Source: JAJRRH01 sp047638815
GTDB taxonomy: Bacteria > Bacteroidota > Bacteroidia > Flavobacteriales_D > JABDKJ01
Reading direction: 5' to 3'
Assembly: GCA_047638815.1 (NCBI GenBank)
Contig: JBLIMR010000013.1
Coordinates: 1-59,634 of the forward strand
DNA: 59,634 nt
In this document: positions 1-9,734 of the stretch, one piece after another
Position numbering within the stretch: the first letter of the stretch is position 1
How the letters are laid out: the number at the start of each line of letters is the position of its first letter
Position numbers and translations under genes: made by a program
Notes under the pieces: model-generated
Seen by the model: only the letters and a program-made list of their open reading frames with translations
The model's database searches: none
What the model was told of the DNA's origin: nothing

Positions 1-680
1 ACAGTAATCCCCTGATCCTCAGCTTCAGCTTTTACTTTTTCACTTAAGCCCACTCCATAATAGGGCCCAAATACAGCAAAAATATTAAGTTCATCATTCA
101 ATTCGAACGTAGTTTTAAATAAAAGAGGTATATCGAGATAATAAAGAATCAATTTTGCAGTACCATCGACCCCCTCGGAATTTTCTTCTATTTTCATTCC
201 CTTAGTTGTGAAAATTAACCCAGATTCAAATGATAAAAAACCATCAACAGAAATATCAACTGTTACGCCCAGATGAAATCCTGGATTCATGAGATAGTCA
301 TCGCTGTATTCGTCATCATCATCTTGTTCATGCATCTTTGAAAGATTTAAGCCTCCCTTTATTCCAAACCTTGTTGAATTGTTTTGATTTTTAAGTTCAC
401 CATTTGATGAATTCGTGGGAGAAACAGTTTTAGTCATTTTCTCCTCATTAAAAATATCCTTTGTCCCGTTTTCATAACGAACTATTAACACGTCAGATTT
501 TAGTATCGTAAAAATCGGGCCATTTATGTTGTCAGATTTTTTGAACTTTATTTCTGTCGTTGTTACTTCAAGAATTTTTGCTTCAATGTCTTCGCCTGAT
601 TTCTTAGTGATCATGTCCTGTGAAAAGCAAAAAGTAATTGCGAAAATTAAGGTCAAAAGTGTTAAGATGATTTTTTTCAT
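1..680 (-). CDS. Secreted outer-membrane beta-barrel-like protein, partial (C-terminus beyond left edge)
   Basis: A reading frame starts at ATG 680-678 and stays open to base 1, so the C-terminus is outside the window. Residues 1-20 form a signal peptide (MKKIILTLLTLIFAITFCFS, then QD). Residues about 21-80 are a small module with the pattern ITKKSGEDIEAKILEV ... IVRYENGTKDIFN. A polar linker follows, and from about residue 105 the sequence has the alternating pattern and GIKGGLN...F.LGV..D start typical of porin-like barrels of the OMP_b-brl_2 type. The N-terminal module is repeated in the next gene upstream (800-1399), so the two look like tandem paralogues with swapped C-termini. Function is unknown; outer-membrane location is inferred. 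Confidence 0.75.
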   Translation of the reverse strand, partial: MKKIILTLLTLIFAITFCFSQDMITKKSGEDIEAKILEVTTTEIKFKKSDNINGPIFTILKSDVLIVRYENGTKDIFNEEKMTKTVSPTNSSNGELKNQNNSTRFGIKGGLNLSKMHEQDDDDEYSDDYLMNPGFHLGVTVDISVDGFLSFESGLIFTTKGMKIEENSEGVDGTAKLILYYLDIPLLFKTTFELNDELNIFAVFGPYYGVGLSEKVKAEAEDQGIT

Positions 681-799
681 TTTGTTTATTTTTTAAAAAC
701 TGTCCTACTTATTTGGCTTTTCGGTAACGCCTCGTTTTTTAAATGGTTGTCGAACTCCATTAAATATGTTTAGGACTTTAAACTCTGCATTGGATATTT

Positions 800-1399
800 C
801 TATCGACTCACTATTACCATAGCAGCCAACACATTAATGCCAAAAGCAATTCCCCAATTGGTCCAAACTTTGTCTCGTTTGATTTTCTTTGCTTTATAGG
901 TGTATCCACGATAATATTCTCTGTTATCCATCAATTCCGATTTAGGATAATGGAGGTATGAATCTTTTGGATGAGTCGCGGAAGTAGTTATAGCAGGTAA
1001 AAGACCAACTAAAGGTGATAATAAACTAACAACTAAAGTTCCTGTAGCTGCTTCTTTGTATCCATCATAGTGCTTTATTGCAGCTTTTTCACCATTGAAA
1101 TAAGGATTGACATAAGATGCAGTTATTTCAATTGGATCAGTTTCAATCTTATCAGCCTTCGTGTCATTAAAAACTTCGTGGGTCCCATTTTGATAACGTA
1201 TGACTAGAATCTCATGCTTTGGTAATCTATAAATCCGCCCATTTGGTCTTTTAATCATTTTGAACCTAACAAGAGATGTTGTTATTTCAAGAATTCTTAC
1301 TTCAATTTCTTCTCCTGAGCTCTTGGTGATAATGTCTTGCGAGTAGCAAAAATTCAACATCAGCATTGAGGTCAAAATAATTAGACTGATTTTTCTCAT
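800..1399 (-). CDS. Hypothetical secreted/membrane protein with the N-terminal module shared with its neighbour
   Basis: 199 aa. A signal peptide (about residues 1-20, ending FCYSQ) is followed by a module closely matching that of the 1-680 gene (ITKSSGEEIEVRILEI ... VIRYQNGTHEVFN). The rest differs: no barrel, but a glycine/leucine-rich hydrophobic stretch near residues 120-142 and a second one at the extreme C-terminus (about 180-197). It could sit in a membrane through these segments. The 120-bp gap to the downstream paralogue suggests co-transcription. I recognise no named family; similar modules are common in Bacteroidota secreted proteins. Confidence 0.65.
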   Translation of the reverse strand: MRKISLIILTSMLMLNFCYSQDIITKSSGEEIEVRILEITTSLVRFKMIKRPNGRIYRLPKHEILVIRYQNGTHEVFNDTKADKIETDPIEITASYVNPYFNGEKAAIKHYDGYKEAATGTLVVSLLSPLVGLLPAITTSATHPKDSYLHYPKSELMDNREYYRGYTYKAKKIKRDKVWTNWGIAFGINVLAAMVIVSR

Positions 1400-1631
1400 G
1401 TAATTTTATATCAGATTTTGTCAAAAACAAATGTTTTCCGCCATCATAGATTTAATTCTTAGAAGAAAAAATCAAGAGATATTCAGTTCGATTCATTTTA
1501 ACCTTAACACAATAATAACCAATATTTCTTTAATAGTAAAGGAACGTTCGAAATTTCAGTCACAATTTGACACTCCAATAGAGCTAAAATTCAGCAATTG
1601 GATCAACTATCCTCCACCCCAAATAAAATAA

Positions 1632-1639
1632 TAACTTTG
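1632..1639 (+). promoter_or_regulatory. Bacteroidota -7 box (TAACTTTG) before prfB
   Basis: TAACTTTG matches the Bacteroidota sigma consensus TAnnTTTG exactly and ends only 4 bases before the prfB ATG at 1644. No clear -33 TTG is seen at normal spacing. If used, transcription would begin at or next to the start codon. Confidence 0.45.
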
Positions 1640-1643
1640 CCTC

Positions 1644-2757
1644 ATGATTAGTGTGGAACAAATAAAATCCCTGGAAACAAAGCTCTCTGCTTTGAGGGAA
1701 TATCTTTGACATCGAGCATAAGCTGGAGTTGATTGCAGAAGAAGAAAAACAAGTTCATGATCCCAATTTCTGGAATGATTCTAAGAAGGCGGAGTTGGTC
1801 ATGAAGAAGATAAGAAACATTAAGGTCTGGACAGGAACCTACGCAGAGATAAAAGAAAAAGTGGAGGACCTCGTTGTCCTTCAAGAGTTCGCAGCGGAAG
1901 GTGAGGCAGACGAAAAAGAACTTGATGAGGCTTACGAAAAAACCATCACACTTCTAGAGGATCTTGAATTCAAAAACATGCTTAGTGCTGAAGAGGATGC
2001 TCTTAGTGCAGTATTGCAAATAACTGCTGGGGCAGGAGGAACCGAGAGTTGCGATTGGGCGAGTATGCTCAGCCGTATGTATGTCATGTGGGGAGAGAAG
2101 AATGGACATAAGATTAAAGTCCTCGATACGCAAGATGGAGATGTGGCGGGTATCAAAACTGTTACATTGGAGTTTGAGGGGGACTTTGCGTTTGGTTACC
2201 TCAAAGGCGAAAATGGTGTCCATCGTTTAGTGAGAATTTCTCCTTTCGATTCCAATGCAAAAAGACACACCTCATTTGCCTCTGTATATGTCTATCCCCT
2301 AGTGGATGAAACGATACAAATAGAAGTTGATCCTTCAAGTATCTCTTGGGATACATTCCGGGCTGGAGGAGCTGGAGGTCAGGGAGTAAACAAAATTGAA
2401 ACGGCCGTGCGATTGAAACATGCACCTACGGGCATTATCATTGAAAACAGTGAGACTAGAAGCCAGTTAGAAAACAAAAACAAGGCGATGCAACTTCTAA
2501 AGTCGCAACTTTATGAATTGGAAATGGCAGCGAAAAACGAAGCTCGAGCTGATATCGAAGCCAGCAAGAAAAAAATAGAGTGGGGATCACAAATCCGCTC
2601 TTATGTAATGCAACCGTACAAATTGGTGAAAGACGTCCGTACCCAACATGAGACATCCAACATCGATGCAGTCATGGATGGATATATTGACGGATTCCTC
2701 AAAGCCTTTTTGATGCAATCAGGAACAGGTGCAACAAAAAAACATAATACTTTATGA
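1644..2757 (+). CDS. prfB: Peptide chain release factor 2, made by programmed +1 frameshift
   Basis: RF2 recognises UGA and UAA stop codons and triggers peptidyl-tRNA hydrolysis. The zero-frame part starts at ATG 1644 (MISVEQIKSLETKLSALREYL) and meets TGA at 1707-1709. Skipping T1707 continues in the +1 frame as DIEHKLELIAEEEKQ and runs to 2757, giving about 370 aa, normal for RF2. The SPF stop-recognition tripeptide lies at residues 199-201 and the catalytic GGQ at 244-246. Starting at the in-frame TTG 1729 would lose the N-terminal helix, so the spliced frame is preferred. The stop overlaps the start of the ArsC-family gene by 4 bases, so the two are translationally coupled. Confidence 0.97.
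1695..1710 (+). promoter_or_regulatory. prfB +1 frameshift signal (SD-like AGGGA, slippery CTT-TGA-C)
   Basis: The sequence is AGGGAATATCTTTGAC: an internal Shine-Dalgarno-like AGGGA at 1695-1699, then CTT TGA C at 1704-1710. This is almost the same as the well-known bacterial prfB site (AGGGGGTATCTTTGAC). RF2 scarcity stalls the ribosome at UGA and favours the +1 slip, giving autoregulation. Confidence 0.95.
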
Positions 2758-3098
2758 AAATTTACCACAACCCAAGGTGTTCTACAAGTAGGAAAGCTTT
2801 GAAGATGATTGAAGATCATGGCATAAAGCCCGAGATAATTAAATACCTAGATGATGTTCCTACAGAGGCAGAATTTAAAAAGGTTTTGGTCAAACTCAAT
2901 CTAAAAGCAACGGACGTACTTCGAAAAAGAGAACAGATATACAAAGAACATTACGCAGGTAAAAATTTCACTGAAGAGGAGTGGATTACTATCATGTTGG
3001 AGAATCCAAAACTTATAGAAAGACCAATAATTGTGAAGGATAATGCTGCGGTAATTGCAAGGCCAATGCAAAACTTAGAAGACCTTTTGAATAAATAA
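2754..3098 (+). CDS. arsC: ArsC-family reductase (arsenate reductase, glutaredoxin-dependent type)
   Basis: 114 aa, thioredoxin-fold ArsC/Spx family. The N-terminal active site has Cys9 in NPRCSTSRKAL, and Arg57 (LRKRE), Arg90 (LIERPI) and Arg103 (IARP) are in the places of the three arginines that bind oxyanion in enterobacterial ArsC (R60, R94, R107), with the same 13-residue spacing between the last two. Arsenate reduction is therefore plausible. No arsR, arsB or acr3 gene is adjacent, and the gene is fused by a 4-base overlap to prfB, so a housekeeping thiol-oxidoreductase role is equally possible. Confidence 0.88.
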   Translation: MKIYHNPRCSTSRKALKMIEDHGIKPEIIKYLDDVPTEAEFKKVLVKLNLKATDVLRKREQIYKEHYAGKNFTEEEWITIMLENPKLIERPIIVKDNAAVIARPMQNLEDLLNK

Positions 3099-3122
3099 TT
3101 TAGAATAAAAAAGAGAATAATA

Positions 3123-4514
3123 ATGGACTACAGAATTGAGAAAGACACTATGGGTGATGTAAAAGTCCCAGCAGAAAAATATTGGGGAGCTCAAACAGAA
3201 AGATCGAGAAATAATTTCAAAATAGGACCAGAAGGTTCGATGCCATTAGAAATAATCAAAGGCTTCGCTTACCTAAAGAAAGCAGCAGCATATACCAATG
3301 CCGCACTAACAGATTTTCCAGAAGAAAAACGTGATCTTATTGCCAAAGTATGTGATGAGATTTTAGCTGGGGATCATGATGATCAATTTCCATTGGTTAT
3401 ATGGCAAACGGGTTCTGGAACACAGTCCAACATGAACGTTAATGAAGTAATCGCAAATAGGGCACATGTTCTAAATGGTGGGTCGTTAACTGACAAGAAA
3501 AAGTCAATTCACCCGAATGATGACGTCAACAAATCTCAATCTTCGAACGATACATTTCCAACAGGAATGCACATCGCTGCGTATAAAAAGATCGTAGAAG
3601 AAACGGTTCCTGCCATCCAGAAATTACACAAAACACTAGCAAAGAAATCAACAGACTTTGATAATGTTGTAAAGATTGGGAGAACGCATTTGATGGATGC
3701 AACGCCATTGACATTGGGACAAGAATTTTCGGGATACTCTTCTCAACTCGATCATGGATTGAGGACTTTGAATAACTCGCTAGCACATTTATCGGAAGTG
3801 GCATTGGGAGGAACTGCTGTTGGAACAGGAATCAATACCCCAAAAGGATATTCAGAAATGGTCGCAGATAAAATTGCGGAATTCACTGGATTACCATTCG
3901 TAACTGCAGAGAATAAATTCGAAGCACTTGCAGCCCATGACGCTATCGTTGAAGCGCACAGTGCGTTAAAAGTAATTGCAGTTTCACTCAATAAAATTGC
4001 TAACGATATTAGAATGCTAGCTTCAGGTCCTCGATCTGGAATAGGAGAAATCAGCATTCCAGCAAACGAACCTGGATCTTCAATCATGCCAGGAAAAGTT
4101 AATCCAACGCAATGTGAAGCATTGACAATGGTATGTGCTCAAGTGATAGGTAATGATGTTGCGATTAGTATTGGCGGTGCTCAAGGTCATTATGAATTGA
4201 ACGTATTTAAACCTGTGTTGGCATCAAACATATTACAAAGTGCAGATCTCTTGGCTGATGCTTGTATTTCTTTCAATGACAATTGTGCTGTTGGAATCGA
4301 GCCCAACCATGCAATTTTAGAAAAGAACCTACAGAATTCTTTAATGTTAGTAACGGCACTCAATACGCACATCGGTTATGAAAAGTCCGCAAAAATTGCG
4401 AAGACTGCTCACCAAAATGGAACAACCTTAAAAGAAGAGGCTTTGAATTTAGGATACCTCACTGCGGTGGAATTTGACGAGTGGGTTGATCCCAGTAAAA
4501 TGGTTGGTAGATAA
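3123..4514 (+). CDS. fumC: Class II fumarate hydratase
   Basis: 463 aa, full length for FumC. It converts fumarate and malate in the TCA cycle in the cytosol. Diagnostic parts are the N-terminal YWGAQTERS, the GSGTQSNMNVNEV block, SSNDTFPT, GRTHLMDATPLTLGQE with the catalytic-site His, and the superfamily signature GSSIMPGKVNP around Ser319/Ser320. The full set of fumarase motifs separates it from aspartase and argininosuccinate lyase, though aspartase is its closest alternative. It follows the ArsC-family gene after 24 bases and probably belongs to the same transcript. Confidence 0.96.
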   Translation: MDYRIEKDTMGDVKVPAEKYWGAQTERSRNNFKIGPEGSMPLEIIKGFAYLKKAAAYTNAALTDFPEEKRDLIAKVCDEILAGDHDDQFPLVIWQTGSGTQSNMNVNEVIANRAHVLNGGSLTDKKKSIHPNDDVNKSQSSNDTFPTGMHIAAYKKIVEETVPAIQKLHKTLAKKSTDFDNVVKIGRTHLMDATPLTLGQEFSGYSSQLDHGLRTLNNSLAHLSEVALGGTAVGTGINTPKGYSEMVADKIAEFTGLPFVTAENKFEALAAHDAIVEAHSALKVIAVSLNKIANDIRMLASGPRSGIGEISIPANEPGSSIMPGKVNPTQCEALTMVCAQVIGNDVAISIGGAQGHYELNVFKPVLASNILQSADLLADACISFNDNCAVGIEPNHAILEKNLQNSLMLVTALNTHIGYEKSAKIAKTAHQNGTTLKEEALNLGYLTAVEFDEWVDPSKMVGR

Positions 4515-4561
4515 TCAATTGTGAATTCTCTAGAGTTTCATGTACCCCAAAGTGTGAAAGA

Positions 4562-4651
4562 GCCCTTCAGGGCAGATAGGTGGGCGGAGGATTGAACAAT
4601 GGTAAATCAAAAGCCCTCGAAATACCGGCCCTTCGGTGGAGTCATGCTCCA
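4562..4651. other. GC-rich convergent intergenic segment with stacked short hairpins
   Basis: Between the converging fumC and PorU2 genes lie three short inverted repeats: GCCC-TTCA-GGGC (4562-4573), CCG...CGG (4625-4636) and TGGAG-TCATG-CTCCA (4637-4651). None has a good T-tract, so they are not textbook terminators, but the segment is clearly more GC-rich than its surroundings. Confidence 0.35.
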
Positions 4652-4702
4652 CATGCTCAGGGACCTACATTTGCTTTGCACCTCCAGTAATAATTCATTG
4701 GA

Positions 4703-7700
4703 TCATCTCATCAAATACATTTTCCCAAACCCTTTTTTAAAGTACTTGCTCGCAGAAGTCGCTCTGTAGTCAATGTCTTCTCCCAGGTACTGAATGGATA
4801 CCTTGTAGATATAGATTCCATTCGCCAATTGATCGCCAAAGTCATCTCGGCCATCCCAGAAATAATCTGTGATATTTCTACCAATTCGAATAGGGCCTAA
4901 TTCATCTTGAAAAATGGTTTTGACAATCCTACCAGAAACGGTCATGATTTGAATTTTGACAAAATCAGGGATATTATCACCACTTAGTGTAAATACAAAA
5001 TGTGTTTTTGTACTGAATGGATTTGGGTAATTCAAAACTTCTGAAATTCGACTTTCGTGGTCAACTTCAAAATTAATTTCATAGTTCAAGTCTCCAGAAG
5101 CATTACCACTTTTATCCGAAGCAATAACAAGTAATTTGTGTTGACCGTCTAACGGTAGAATAGGATTGAATTCTAATTTGGATACGTTTTGAACGCCATT
5201 CGCTGGTGTGAAAATGAGGCTGTAATTTTCATTTTCTTCAAAATTCATTCTGGTTTGAATATCATTCGGATCAGTAAGAAAAATGGTAAAAAAGGCTGTG
5301 TCGTCAGGTTCGTCCATTAGTAAATACGGATTCTCATCATCGAGAGTTATGATGATGTTGGGTCTGCCTGAGACGAGTTCCCCATCCAGAATGTGGATGC
5401 CATCAAAGACCACATCGAGAATTGGATTCTCCTCATCTTCCGTAACGAAAAATGGTAATTGAGCGATGTTGTTGAAGTGATATTGTTCCAATTGATCGTA
5501 ACATGCTAACGAATCAATGTATGGATTTATTTCTATCCAAAATTTATTCAGTCCAACAAACCCTTCTGTGTCAAATGTGATTGTATCAATGAGTGATTCT
5601 CCAGCAGATAAAGGAGCTGATTTAGGATAGTTTATGACATGTTTCGTCTGATTGTTTGACTCTACCCAATAACTCACTAATAGGCTATCCATATCGACAT
5701 CGCTGATGTTTTCTATAGCACTATGAAAACGTAAAGTTTCTCCTTCACTAAGCGTGTCCCCGTGAAATTCAAATGAGATTTGAGGATTGATGGCAGCATC
5801 AGGAGAGAGACCATAGTTGACATGCCAAGCATCAATTTGTGCAGGCGTTTGCGTATTGATATCCTCAAAATTTGCTTCTAACCTGAGGTATGGATAGTCC
5901 TCCTGATTGATGTAATTAATTAGATTTTCTTCGTCCGTTTGGTCCCCATCAAATATGGCCAAAGGAATATCTATTTCATTACCATTTTCAGTGATACCTA
6001 TGATAGAAATATTTGTCACGTCATTGAGTGGAACTTCCAATGGTGTTGTATCCCACCATAAACGATCCCAAGAATGAGCAGGGCCTATCCTTCCCGATCT
6101 CATTCTACCAGAGCTCCCTGAAATGTCTAGGTCATAATATAATTCAATATACGAATCTATTGTATCTCCAACAATTTCTACAGAGGAATTGGGGTCACCC
6201 ATCTTAGTCATAAATATAAACGGTCTTTGACTTTCGCCAGTGCCGATTTCGTTGGCGCCCAAGTCTATAAACTTATCATATAACCAAGGTGCTTGAGAAT
6301 CCCAATTGCTATAGCTTGCAAATCTCCAGGTATAGATCAATAGGTAGTGTCCGACTGGTATTTTATTGTCCAACAAACTCTGGAGAGAGTCCATTTGATT
6401 TGTGCTATTTTGTTGGAAGATGAAATAATTCTCGACACGATTTCTACAAGGCCCTCCACCTTGATTTAGCTGTCCGAATTCATTATTCGGATTCAAGCCT
6501 TGATAGTTTGTTCCCCACACATCCAAAGTCTGTGGATCTATGATTGCCACATGTAGAGCAGCGGTATTGGTGCAGCCACCATATTCTATTACCTCGGAAT
6601 CGATATTGTATTGCGAACTCTCTTGACTGGAAACATTATTGCCTCTTACTTGGCATTTCAGTTCTCTACTACCCGTTAGAAAATCAAGTTGATCCGTACC
6701 TGTATTGTAAATGATATTGTTGAAATTGTTTTTTTCCAATTGATCAAATCGTGCTTGCGACCAACCGCCTTGACCGGCTATAAATTGAAAGCTACTCTTA
6801 TTCCATTGATAAGGAACTGTAGCACTGCTATCAACACTAACACGCCAATAATACACCGTACTGTCTGTTAATGAAAAGGGGAGAGGCCAATTGAGAACAC
6901 CGCCTGTTTGGCTCACGTCATGACTTTGCTTGAAATTACTATTGAACGTAGAGATTGTATCAATTTCAAAACGATAGTTTTTTTCCACTTCAAAAGGATT
7001 TCCCGTACTCGCTTTCAGGCTAATATTTTCTTCACCTACAATTGCAAAATTATAAGGGTAACCTGGTAAGACCGACCCAATAGAAATAAGAACAGCGGTA
7101 CTCCCTGTATTGTTGCTAAAATCATCGAGTTCTGCTAAAGTGTTCTCTGGGAGATCTACACTAACGTCAAAAGTATTTAGTCCGATTGTATTTATAAAAT
7201 CAAGTGGTATGGTAAAGGTAATCGTGTCTTTGTAAAGTAAGCCGTTAACGGCTTGAAAATATGTTGAATCTTCTTGACCAGAAGGAAAATGACGAATGAG
7301 TTCAACTTCGAAAACTTCAGTTGTAGCTTTGCCAATATTCGTTAAAATCACTTTGACATCGAGACTATCTGTTGTGATGTCAAGATCTTCTTCATTGATC
7401 AAAATACTAGCATCACTTATGCTTATGTCTGCTTGGCTTGGGGAATTAATAATTAATGATGGGTCACCTTCTAATGTCATCCCCAAACTTGTATTTATTA
7501 ACTGACTGTTTGGGGTTTCACCCTGTATGTCAATTATAGCTTTTTGAATTTGTTCTCCAATGGATTTTCCATAACCTTCGAGCGCTATTTGATTGTACAA
7601 ACTTGAGGTGTAGATGTTAAGCGCTGAGCTGAAACCTAGATTCACATTTGCTAAGAATGCGATCGCTCCTTTGTTTGGAATCAACACATAATCTTCACTT

Positions 7701-9730
7701 GTTGAAAGTTGATCAGAGAGGTGAATATTCCCGGTATAACATGAGTTTCCGATCAGTAATGGGTATTTTTCATTCCATTCAAGATTGGCAGGATTATCAA
7801 TACTAAAGTCAAAACTATTACCGCTCGCATGTCCGAAAAAAGTCATGATGGAAACGCCATTAGCAATAAGATCAGAAATGGAATCTGTCAGTGTCACTTC
7901 TATTGGTAAGGTAGAATTTTTCAAAAAAGTATGAACTGATCCACTATAACAGGTATCCTCAATTGTCGATTGATATCCTTCTAAATAGCTTTTGAATAAG
8001 TTTTGTTCAGAAGCGTTTACACCACCACCAAAGTGCATAATGTTTTTCATCCATTCTGCGACTTCTTGGTTCTCGAAGTCCGAAACTTTCTGAAGATAGT
8101 TTTCAACCTGTATTTCGTTGATGGCGCTAATTCTTCCAGTGGCTATAATTGGTTCGAGTAGGCTATTGTTAAGTCCAGCAGTTATCAAATTATCACTTGC
8201 AGGCCAGCCAAAAGAAGGGACCAAATTATTAGCGAAATTGGTTTCGTTTTTTCTACAGCTGTTGTGTTGAATCGATTTCCCAAGTAAAAATAAATGAGCT
8301 GGTTTTGAGTCCCAAGTATCGTAAATGTTTTCTGCGAATCTTCTTGTTGCAATCTCATGATTTCTAATCCCACCGCCATATTGATGATAAAGTTCGTTTA
8401 CAAAAACAACAATAGCATCTCGCTCAAGATTGCTTCGATATTCAGCATACGTGTTTGCTGAATTACTCAAGCTTGGGTGGGTGATAATGACGAATGCTGA
8501 ATCTAAATTTAAAGAACTGTAATTATTGAAAAAGCCATTGGAGCCGACAGGTGAAAGATTCGCAATAGATCGAATATTATCTACTCCCGAAAGGATACAT
8601 GGTACGTCCTCTCCGTTAACAGGAATGAGAGCATCAATAAGACCAGAAGTTATTTGAGGAATAATTTTTTTTGGCTCCTCACCAAAAGAATAAATATAGT
8701 CATGGCCAAGACCATCATTCATAAGAGATAGATGAATAAAATCATTAGCATTTCCTGGAGTTATTTCGAAATGAAAATCGGTACTGTCATTCGCCCGCAA
8801 CTGATGTGGATATTTCAGGGAAGTCCAAGACAAAGTGGAGTAGTCTGCCTCAAGACCGAGATCATTGACTACTTCATGAACGAATGAAGTAGAACCCTCA
8901 CCTAGTTGATTTAAATTTAAGAGGATGTTGTATTTTTTTAATTGATATCCTTGAAAAAGACTATCGGAGATGATATTGTTATTCATTGAGATCCGAATAT
9001 GATGATTGGGATTTCCGCCACTACTGGCATTATTCATTGTCGCAATGACAGTCTTAAGGATGGGGTTTGGGAAAATTGATCCAGAGGTTTTGAATGGATT
9101 TTGGAGAACATCTGTTTTTGTTAATGAACCGGAAGGAAAACCATAACGAAAAGAACCCCAACCTTCACACTCCTTAAAGTAATGAGAACGCTCACCATTA
9201 GCACTCGCGGGACCGCCCCAATAAACATTTCGGTAGATGTTTCGAGATTCCGCCCAAACATAATTTGTCGCTTCGTAATCAGAGAAATTTGTGTTGTTAA
9301 TAATTTCTATTCGTTCATTATCAATGGCATTGTTCCATGTGATAAAATAAGTTAAAGTATCGTTATATGTACTATAATGTGGTTGATTTAACCATTCTTC
9401 TTCTTCGTATATAAGACTGTCGAGCCAACCATCATTTCGGGATGCGTAAAACTCTATTTTTTCATCACCATCAAAAACACCATCAGCTTCTCCTTCGATC
9501 AAAATTGGCACTTCACGTTCTCTAGAAAAAATCTGAATGTTTCTAGGATCGATGGACGAAAGGGGAATGCCTGCTTCTAATAATTTGTTGTAATCAATCC
9601 GATAAACACCATTTTCTATAATATCAAAGCTATAGTATTGTTGTGAAAAATCGATCCACTCGTTTCCGTACGGTTGAGAATAGCCCTGTAAACTGCATAA
9701 TATAATCATTATGAGGGTTAGGTTTTTCAA
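4703..9730 (-). CDS. porU2: Type IX secretion sortase-like protein (C25 cysteine peptidase, PorU2 type)
   Basis: 1675 aa with a signal peptide ending GYSQ. The centre is a gingipain-like C25 peptidase: catalytic His634 in FFGHASGN and catalytic Cys664 in GNSCYTGN are both present. Next come several Ig/CARDB-like beta domains (about 770-1560). The last 110 residues begin NYPNPF and contain WDGRDDFGDQLANGIYIYKV, a FlgD/T9SS-C-terminal-like beta sandwich. PorU removes C-terminal signals from type IX cargo at the cell surface. Classical PorU is about 1100-1300 aa, so this longer form fits the second sortase called PorU2 in Cytophagales. The PorV-type gene lies directly upstream with a 4-base gap, which supports the T9SS assignment. 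Whether it processes cargo is inferred. Confidence 0.85.
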   Translation of the reverse strand: MKNLTLIMIILCSLQGYSQPYGNEWIDFSQQYYSFDIIENGVYRIDYNKLLEAGIPLSSIDPRNIQIFSREREVPILIEGEADGVFDGDEKIEFYASRNDGWLDSLIYEEEEWLNQPHYSTYNDTLTYFITWNNAIDNERIEIINNTNFSDYEATNYVWAESRNIYRNVYWGGPASANGERSHYFKECEGWGSFRYGFPSGSLTKTDVLQNPFKTSGSIFPNPILKTVIATMNNASSGGNPNHHIRISMNNNIISDSLFQGYQLKKYNILLNLNQLGEGSTSFVHEVVNDLGLEADYSTLSWTSLKYPHQLRANDSTDFHFEITPGNANDFIHLSLMNDGLGHDYIYSFGEEPKKIIPQITSGLIDALIPVNGEDVPCILSGVDNIRSIANLSPVGSNGFFNNYSSLNLDSAFVIITHPSLSNSANTYAEYRSNLERDAIVVFVNELYHQYGGGIRNHEIATRRFAENIYDTWDSKPAHLFLLGKSIQHNSCRKNETNFANNLVPSFGWPASDNLITAGLNNSLLEPIIATGRISAINEIQVENYLQKVSDFENQEVAEWMKNIMHFGGGVNASEQNLFKSYLEGYQSTIEDTCYSGSVHTFLKNSTLPIEVTLTDSISDLIANGVSIMTFFGHASGNSFDFSIDNPANLEWNEKYPLLIGNSCYTGNIHLSDQLSTSEDYVLIPNKGAIAFLANVNLGFSSALNIYTSSLYNQIALEGYGKSIGEQIQKAIIDIQGETPNSQLINTSLGMTLEGDPSLIINSPSQADISISDASILINEEDLDITTDSLDVKVILTNIGKATTEVFEVELIRHFPSGQEDSTYFQAVNGLLYKDTITFTIPLDFINTIGLNTFDVSVDLPENTLAELDDFSNNTGSTAVLISIGSVLPGYPYNFAIVGEENISLKASTGNPFEVEKNYRFEIDTISTFNSNFKQSHDVSQTGGVLNWPLPFSLTDSTVYYWRVSVDSSATVPYQWNKSSFQFIAGQGGWSQARFDQLEKNNFNNIIYNTGTDQLDFLTGSRELKCQVRGNNVSSQESSQYNIDSEVIEYGGCTNTAALHVAIIDPQTLDVWGTNYQGLNPNNEFGQLNQGGGPCRNRVENYFIFQQNSTNQMDSLQSLLDNKIPVGHYLLIYTWRFASYSNWDSQAPWLYDKFIDLGANEIGTGESQRPFIFMTKMGDPNSSVEIVGDTIDSYIELYYDLDISGSSGRMRSGRIGPAHSWDRLWWDTTPLEVPLNDVTNISIIGITENGNEIDIPLAIFDGDQTDEENLINYINQEDYPYLRLEANFEDINTQTPAQIDAWHVNYGLSPDAAINPQISFEFHGDTLSEGETLRFHSAIENISDVDMDSLLVSYWVESNNQTKHVINYPKSAPLSAGESLIDTITFDTEGFVGLNKFWIEINPYIDSLACYDQLEQYHFNNIAQLPFFVTEDEENPILDVVFDGIHILDGELVSGRPNIIITLDDENPYLLMDEPDDTAFFTIFLTDPNDIQTRMNFEENENYSLIFTPANGVQNVSKLEFNPILPLDGQHKLLVIASDKSGNASGDLNYEINFEVDHESRISEVLNYPNPFSTKTHFVFTLSGDNIPDFVKIQIMTVSGRIVKTIFQDELGPIRIGRNITDYFWDGRDDFGDQLANGIYIYKVSIQYLGEDIDYRATSASKYFKKGFGKMYLMR

Positions 9731-9734
9731 GAGA

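Noticed and set aside
1431..1631. 66-codon open frame before prfB
   Set aside because: AT-rich sequence in a divergent gap, low-complexity Ile/Asn-rich translation, no motif.
2754..3098. Arsenic resistance island
   Set aside because: No arsR, efflux pump or metallochaperone gene nearby; the ArsC-family gene is overlapped with prfB.
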